A DNA stretch of 64,000 bases, taken from Hyphomicrobiaceae bacterium (GTDB taxonomy: Bacteria; Pseudomonadota; Alphaproteobacteria; Rhizobiales; Hyphomicrobiaceae). Below, one piece after another: positions 59,983-64,000 of this stretch. Position numbers and translations under genes: made by a program. Location of the stretch: assembly GCA_041397645.1 (NCBI GenBank), contig JAWKWE010000004.1:186001-250000 (forward strand). The letters are read 5' to 3'. The notes below the pieces were generated by a model. That model did not search any database. It saw nothing but the letters and a program-made list of their open reading frames with translations, and was not told where the DNA came from. How positions within the stretch are numbered: position 1 is the stretch's first letter; the number at the start of each line of letters is the position of its first letter.

Positions 59983-61779
59983 TCATTCGCACCCGGGCTT
60001 TTCCTTGGCTAAAGCAGCCTTTTCCTGAAAATGGACCGAGCACGCATAAGTTTCGCGTGCCGTGCAGCCCTCCAGAGGGCCTGTTGCAAGAATGGTAAAG
60101 TATAGCGGACAGCCGCGCATGACGTTGAGCGCCTCCACGCATCCAAGCGTTCTGGGACGGCGGTACTGCATTCGGCTCAGCATGCCCAAGCTCTCGTCTC
60201 GCACCTCGCCGACAATGTAGCTGGGGCGACCATCGACCAGCGCCGTGCGGATGGCATCGGGCTGCGTAATCTGGGGATCCGGCGCAAGCACAAACCCGAC
60301 GGAGGGTTCACGATAGCCTTGGACTGCGATGGGCCCCGCCGGACAGCCCGCCAGCGCATGTGTGATCTGACGCGTCGGCCAAATCTTGTCGATCGACGGC
60401 ATGGCGACGCCCAACAGAACAACCGCAAAACCCGAGAGCGCCACAACACCGTAAAGGCCCCAGTCCCTCAACGCACCGGAGCGACCGGCCTGTGCGCTTG
60501 CATAGAAGAACGCTCCAACGACGGCGCCGGCCAGCATGACATACCCTGGCGGCATATCGCGCAGCGCAGCGAACGGCGCCATGACAAGCGCGAACCCGAA
60601 CAGCGCTGCGAGGGGCGGCCACGGAACGGCGCTCCACGCAGGCAGACCCTGCCGGTCACGAGCCAGCACGAGCATTGCGACCGACAGCGCCATTGCCGGA
60701 AACATCACCTGCACCGTGTATGTGCCGGGCTTGGACGATAGCAGCTCCAAATAGGCGATGTAGCCCAAGATCCAGGCAATCAGGAAGCGCGCTACCTTGC
60801 TGTCGCTTTTCTGTTCCCAAATCTTGCGCAGCGCCGGTGGTAATAGCGCGGTTCCAGGCAGAAATCCAAGCACGGCGGCAAGCAGAAAGGTGCCGGGAAA
60901 TGCTCTCAACTTCATGTCCTGCGCGCCGCCGAGCGCCGCCAGGAACTTGCCCCAACCCATACCCGTGAAAGGTACGCCATCCTGCAACGTGCGTACGATC
61001 GGCCAAGGCGCGGCGATGATCGCAGCGAGCGCCACGCCTTTAGCGGGGTGAAGCCTGCCGAGCCACCGGAAATCCCGGTCCATGAAACTCAAGGCAATCA
61101 ACGTCACGCAAATCAAAATAGGCGTGTGCAGGGCGTTGACGAGCATCCCGAGCCCGACCGCGGCCCAAAACAACAGCGCCAAACGCAGCGTATCGGTCTC
61201 CTCTGGCGCGCTGTAAATCCGCAGCAAGGTCAGCATGGCAACGCTCGCTGGCAGTAACGCCAATCCATCGGCAATGGCCAATTGGGACAGTGCGACTGTC
61301 AGTGGAGCAACCGCAAACAGAGCCGATGCGATCAAAGCGCCTTCGCGCCCGACAACGGGGCTAGCGAGCCAGAACAGCGCCAGGACGCTGAACAAGACTG
61401 CAAGGAGCCCAGGCAGGCGATAAACGCGGATATCCCGCGCATGGTTTTCTCCAGCCAGAGAGGCGGCGAGACCTTGCGCCCAGAACGTGCCGATCGGCCG
61501 GAATTGATGGATGGTGTCGCCGTACTTCGGATCGAGCCAAGTACCGCGGGCAACCATGGCGCGTGTCGTCTCGGCAAAAATCACCTCGGTCCGATCGACG
61601 GCGGGAAGCCTCAGAACTCCGGGCAAATACGTAAAGAGGCAAAGTGCGACGAGCACCAGCGCGGCCATTCCGGGCCGGGCCGCCAGCGCGCTCAACAAGC
61701 GAGCGGATCTTACTGTATTGTCCACGAACGTGCTCGCCCCACCGCTTGACACGACTGCCTGGTTGGGTTGATTGCGCAT
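59983..61779 (-). CDS. Membrane glycosyltransferase, ArnT/PMT-like (GT39/83)
   Basis: The protein has about 598 residues. The N-terminus holds the catalytic loop VDRTEVIFAETTRAMVARGTWLDPKYGDTIHQFRPIGTFWAQ, with the Asp-Glu pair of lipid-linked sugar transferases. About 11-13 membrane helices follow, and the C-terminal part is periplasmic. ArnT moves aminoarabinose to lipid A and PMTs mannosylate proteins; the acceptor here is unknown. ATG at 61779 is preferred to the longer frame, which overlaps the divergent pyrE start region. Confidence 0.87.
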   Translation of the reverse strand: MRNQPNQAVVSSGGASTFVDNTVRSARLLSALAARPGMAALVLVALCLFTYLPGVLRLPAVDRTEVIFAETTRAMVARGTWLDPKYGDTIHQFRPIGTFWAQGLAASLAGENHARDIRVYRLPGLLAVLFSVLALFWLASPVVGREGALIASALFAVAPLTVALSQLAIADGLALLPASVAMLTLLRIYSAPEETDTLRLALLFWAAVGLGMLVNALHTPILICVTLIALSFMDRDFRWLGRLHPAKGVALAAIIAAPWPIVRTLQDGVPFTGMGWGKFLAALGGAQDMKLRAFPGTFLLAAVLGFLPGTALLPPALRKIWEQKSDSKVARFLIAWILGYIAYLELLSSKPGTYTVQVMFPAMALSVAMLVLARDRQGLPAWSAVPWPPLAALFGFALVMAPFAALRDMPPGYVMLAGAVVGAFFYASAQAGRSGALRDWGLYGVVALSGFAVVLLGVAMPSIDKIWPTRQITHALAGCPAGPIAVQGYREPSVGFVLAPDPQITQPDAIRTALVDGRPSYIVGEVRDESLGMLSRMQYRRPRTLGCVEALNVMRGCPLYFTILATGPLEGCTARETYACSVHFQEKAALAKEKPGCE

Positions 61780-61810
61780 TCCGACAGAAAAAGACAAGGG
61801 GTGCGCAGGT

Positions 61811-62386
61811 ATGAGCGCGAATTCTGACACGGCGGCGCGGCGGGCGCGGCTTATCGAGATTGTCAAAGCGCGCTCGTTCCAGGTTGGTCCCGAGATGAAG
61901 CTCGCTTCAGGGCGTACTTCGACGTTCTACTTCAATATGAAACCCACGATGATGAGTGCAGAGGGCGCCCGCCTGATCGGCGAACTCATCTGCGACCAGC
62001 TCGAAGGCGTCGAAGCAGACCTGGTGGGCGGACTTGAAATGGGCGCTGTGCCGATTGCCGCAGCGACAGCCGCCATCGCACACACGCGCGGCCGTGATCT
62101 GTCAGCCTTCTTCGTGCGCAAGCAGGCCAAGGAACACGGCACTCGCAGCCTGATCGAAGGCTTGGCGCGCGATGAGACGATGGAAGGCAAGAAAATCGTG
62201 ATCGTCGAGGACGTGACGACAACCGGCGGATCGTCCATCAATGCCGCCGAGGCAATCCGCGCAGCCGGCGGCAATATAGTGCGCGTTGTCACCGTCGTTG
62301 ATCGCCAGGAGGGCGCGGCGGAGGCTTTCGACGCTGCAAACCTAGAACTTCATCCACTGCTGACTATGAGCGACTTTCGTGGCTGA
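61811..62386 (+). CDS. pyrE: Orotate phosphoribosyltransferase
   Basis: The 191-residue type-I phosphoribosyltransferase has an N-terminal hood (LIEIVKARSFQVGPEMKLASGRTSTFYFNMKPTMMS) and the PRPP loop VIVEDVTTTGGSSINAAEAIRAAGG near 131-155. The substrate loop includes FFVRKQAKEHGTRSLIEG. It makes OMP from orotate and PRPP. Its substrate comes from the pyrD product encoded at 20-21 kb. ATG at 61811 has AAGGGG about 13 bases upstream and a nearer AGGT. It diverges from the glycosyltransferase gene. Confidence 0.95.
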   Translation: MSANSDTAARRARLIEIVKARSFQVGPEMKLASGRTSTFYFNMKPTMMSAEGARLIGELICDQLEGVEADLVGGLEMGAVPIAAATAAIAHTRGRDLSAFFVRKQAKEHGTRSLIEGLARDETMEGKKIVIVEDVTTTGGSSINAAEAIRAAGGNIVRVVTVVDRQEGAAEAFDAANLELHPLLTMSDFRG

Positions 62387-62598
62387 TTTTCAGGCATCAA
62401 CAGCAGCCTGAAACACAATTTCCCGACACGTCGAGATCCGCGTTGATTATGCGCGCCTGCTTCGAAATCGCGCACGTTTTTGCCCTTGCGCGGCCTGCAT
62501 TCTGATCTTTCTCTGAAAGCATAAATCGCACGGTCGTACGCTCGCTTGAAAACGTGAGCGGAACTTGATTGTGCGTTCAATTGTTATGCACTTAATTT

Positions 62599-63132
62599 AT
62601 GTTAGTCGGCGTTACTTTTTCTGGTGACGTCATCGAAAAAGCGCAAAGCTGGGCAACAATGTACAAGCGTAGATCGTTAGTCCTTTCCAGTGGGTTGCGC
62701 AGCATGATCGGCCCTGGTTCAACTGATAGTCGGAGCATCGTTTCGGGACGGATAGGCGAAGCTGTGCCCATGTCACGGCGACCCTCGCAAACTCCCGGGT
62801 CCTTGCATCACGCTCATTCGGTGAAAGTCAGACCGCTTCCGCTGCGCGCAGTGCCAGCATCACGTCCGCTGAACGAGGTGCGCGTTTCCGCCGCTCCCGA
62901 CAAGGGGACCGACACAAAGCTGGCGCAGACAAAACTGGACGTTGCGCCCGAGGAAATAGCTGCGGCACCGGCACGACCTCTGCCCGCGCGGCAATCGGCC
63001 CTAATGGCCGCGATCAACCTTGGCGATCGCGCCAGCCGCCTTTTGATGGACGCGATCCTTATTGTCGCGTTTTCTCCGGTAATCGTAGCTTGGTGGCTCA
63101 TTGAGCGCCGCCACCGCAAAAACAGAGCCTAG
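62599..63132 (+). CDS. Hypothetical protein with C-terminal membrane helix
   Basis: The open frame gives up to 177 residues. The first about 100 residues are basic and low-complexity, then Ala/Pro-rich (PEEIAAAPARPLPARQ). The last 40 contain a single membrane helix (LLMDAILIVAFSPVIVAWWLIERR). The start is unresolved: ATG codons at 62599, 62659, 62704 and 62770 lack clear ribosome sites. A short C-tail-anchored protein starting at 62770 is quite possible. I do not recognise it. Confidence 0.45.
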   Translation: MLVGVTFSGDVIEKAQSWATMYKRRSLVLSSGLRSMIGPGSTDSRSIVSGRIGEAVPMSRRPSQTPGSLHHAHSVKVRPLPLRAVPASRPLNEVRVSAAPDKGTDTKLAQTKLDVAPEEIAAAPARPLPARQSALMAAINLGDRASRLLMDAILIVAFSPVIVAWWLIERRHRKNRA

Positions 63133-63337
63133 ATTCAACGCGTTGATCTTGTCGTGCCCGCCGGGATTATTCCCGCGCCGCGCCCTTTGACATGCCGTTT
63201 TGGGAACAATCGGTAAGCTGTCACGTTGTCAACGCGGTTCGATTATGTCCCGCGATAGGCAGGCCGCGCCGTTCCACCGCAGTTGCCCAGAATACCAACC
63301 GGCGTATGGAGTGCAAAAAATTTTTGGGTCTATTGTC

Positions 63338-63481
63338 ATGCGTAGATGGGTTCCGACAGCAAAGATCGTTCAAGCGCTGAAACAGGATGATGACGGAGAG
63401 TACGCTTTCCGTGTTTTCCTAGCCATCAGCCTTGTCTCACTCGCAGCCTTTACGGTCGTTGCAGGTTTTGCTGCACGTTGA
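63338..63481 (+). CDS. Small single-helix membrane protein
   Basis: The 47-residue frame MRRWVPTAKIVQALKQDDDGEYAFRVFLAISLVSLAAFTVVAGFAAR has a charged, amphipathic first half and one membrane helix at 27-45. There is no convincing ribosome site, and a longer in-frame start exists. Small proteins of this layout are common in the order, so the call is plausible but weak. Confidence 0.4.
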   Translation: MRRWVPTAKIVQALKQDDDGEYAFRVFLAISLVSLAAFTVVAGFAAR

Positions 63482-63621
63482 TTTGCAAAGTCTCGAATGG
63501 AAAATATTGCCCATACTGCACATCTTAGGCTTGCCGTGAGCCCTCCGAGAATAGCAAACACGGATTTACCGTTCGCACCGTGGTCCGCTAAGTTCATTCC
63601 TCTTTGGGGGAGGAATGTACC

Positions 63622-63999
63622 ATGCTCTTGCAGACGTGGCTCACTGTCGGCGGATTGGCGCTCGACTTCGTCGGCTTCTGCCTACTGCTCCGCGAATGGT
63701 GGATCGCGTTCCTGAGCGAAAAATCGCTTATGGCGCACGAAGAGCATCTCGAACGCCAACAAAAGCTGCGGGCATTTGCATCCCATAACGTCCCTGACGC
63801 CATGAAGCGTCACATGGCGACGGCTGGCCAGATGCAGGACGACATGGCTATTCGCAAGGCACGCTCTGAACGGTCCGCCGCGCTGCGCGGTCGCCGGTTC
63901 TGGTTCCTCGCGGCCAGTGCCTTCATCGTACTGGGATCTCTTCTACAGCTTATCGGCGCACTCCCGCCTTCGCTTATACCTTCTGGCTTTGCGCCCTGA
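63622..63999 (+). CDS. Hypothetical membrane protein
   Basis: The 125-residue product has an N-terminal helix (TWLTVGGLALDFVGFCLLLREWWIAF) and a second near 100-118 (FWFLAASAFIVLGSLLQLIGAL). Between them lies a charged helical cytoplasmic part rich in Glu, Arg and His. GGGGGAGGAATGTACC just before the ATG supports the start. I do not recognise the family. The stop codon is at 63997-63999, so the gene is complete at the window edge. Confidence 0.75.
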   Translation: MLLQTWLTVGGLALDFVGFCLLLREWWIAFLSEKSLMAHEEHLERQQKLRAFASHNVPDAMKRHMATAGQMQDDMAIRKARSERSAALRGRRFWFLAASAFIVLGSLLQLIGALPPSLIPSGFAP

Positions 64000-64000
64000 A

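Noticed and set aside
1..64000. CRISPR array or insertion sequence
   Set aside because: No regularly spaced direct repeats with unique spacers, no transposase motif and no terminal inverted repeats with target duplications were seen. The only recombination trace is the tRNA-Gly element.

Overview
The window reads as a GC-rich alphaproteobacterial chromosome, most likely order Hyphomicrobiales (Rhizobiales). The support is the gene set: a GapR/DUF2312 protein, a BA14K protein, a PodJ-like Sel1 protein, a three-gene pntA1-pntA2-pntB transhydrogenase, an aa3-type cytochrome oxidase subunit IV, a purE-purK-rpsU order and DUF465 proteins. I cannot name a genus from sequence alone.

Layout. 1-6.8 kb: the end of a J-domain protein, a tautomerase, a secreted NagZ-like GH3 enzyme, a periplasmic binding protein, a processive-type glycosyltransferase, an arsenosugar-type peroxidase/ArsS pair and a small orphan protein. 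6.84-8.17 kb: a tRNA-Gly(CCC) gene interrupted by a roughly 1.25-kb integrated element flanked by 40-bp direct repeats, with two small genes and no integrase. 8.2-16.6 kb: MscL, a DUF4212/sodium-solute symporter pair, a 994-residue PodJ-like polarity protein and a TauE/TIGR02186 pair. 16.6-24.6 kb: PdeM and the ligase-associated helicase, pyrD with a DUF952 gene, a fused GmrSD-like (DUF262-DUF1524) nuclease and two divergent DUF465 genes. 24.7-34.1 kb: purEK, rpsU with a structured leader, a hydrolase/YiiX-like pair, the pnt operon, CoxIV and a CBS protein. 34.2-48.9 kb: Kup, an M3 peptidase, a rhodanese, an NtrC-type regulator, cell-wall enzymes (L,D-transpeptidase, DUF882 protein), OxyR and GapR. 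49-64 kb: XdhC, a GntR regulator divergent from an orphan LutA, a PGM1-like peptide ligase with an M14 zinc hydrolase, BA14K, CsbD, a HAD phosphatase, an FNT channel, a redoxin with a His/Cys-rich tail, an ArnT-like glycosyltransferase and pyrE.

Most genes are housekeeping or envelope functions. The strongest accessory signal is the tRNA-Gly element. It rebuilds the tRNA from its own end, appears to supply a new tRNA promoter, and leaves the old tRNA promoter pointing at one of its own genes. Second are the peptide ligase/M14 hydrolase module, preceded by a perfect FNR-type palindrome, and the metal-binding tail on the redoxin. Several promoter-region palindromes (39.76, 39.81 and 45.71 kb) are perfect and unexplained. 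All functional names rest on motif recognition by eye; no database search was run.
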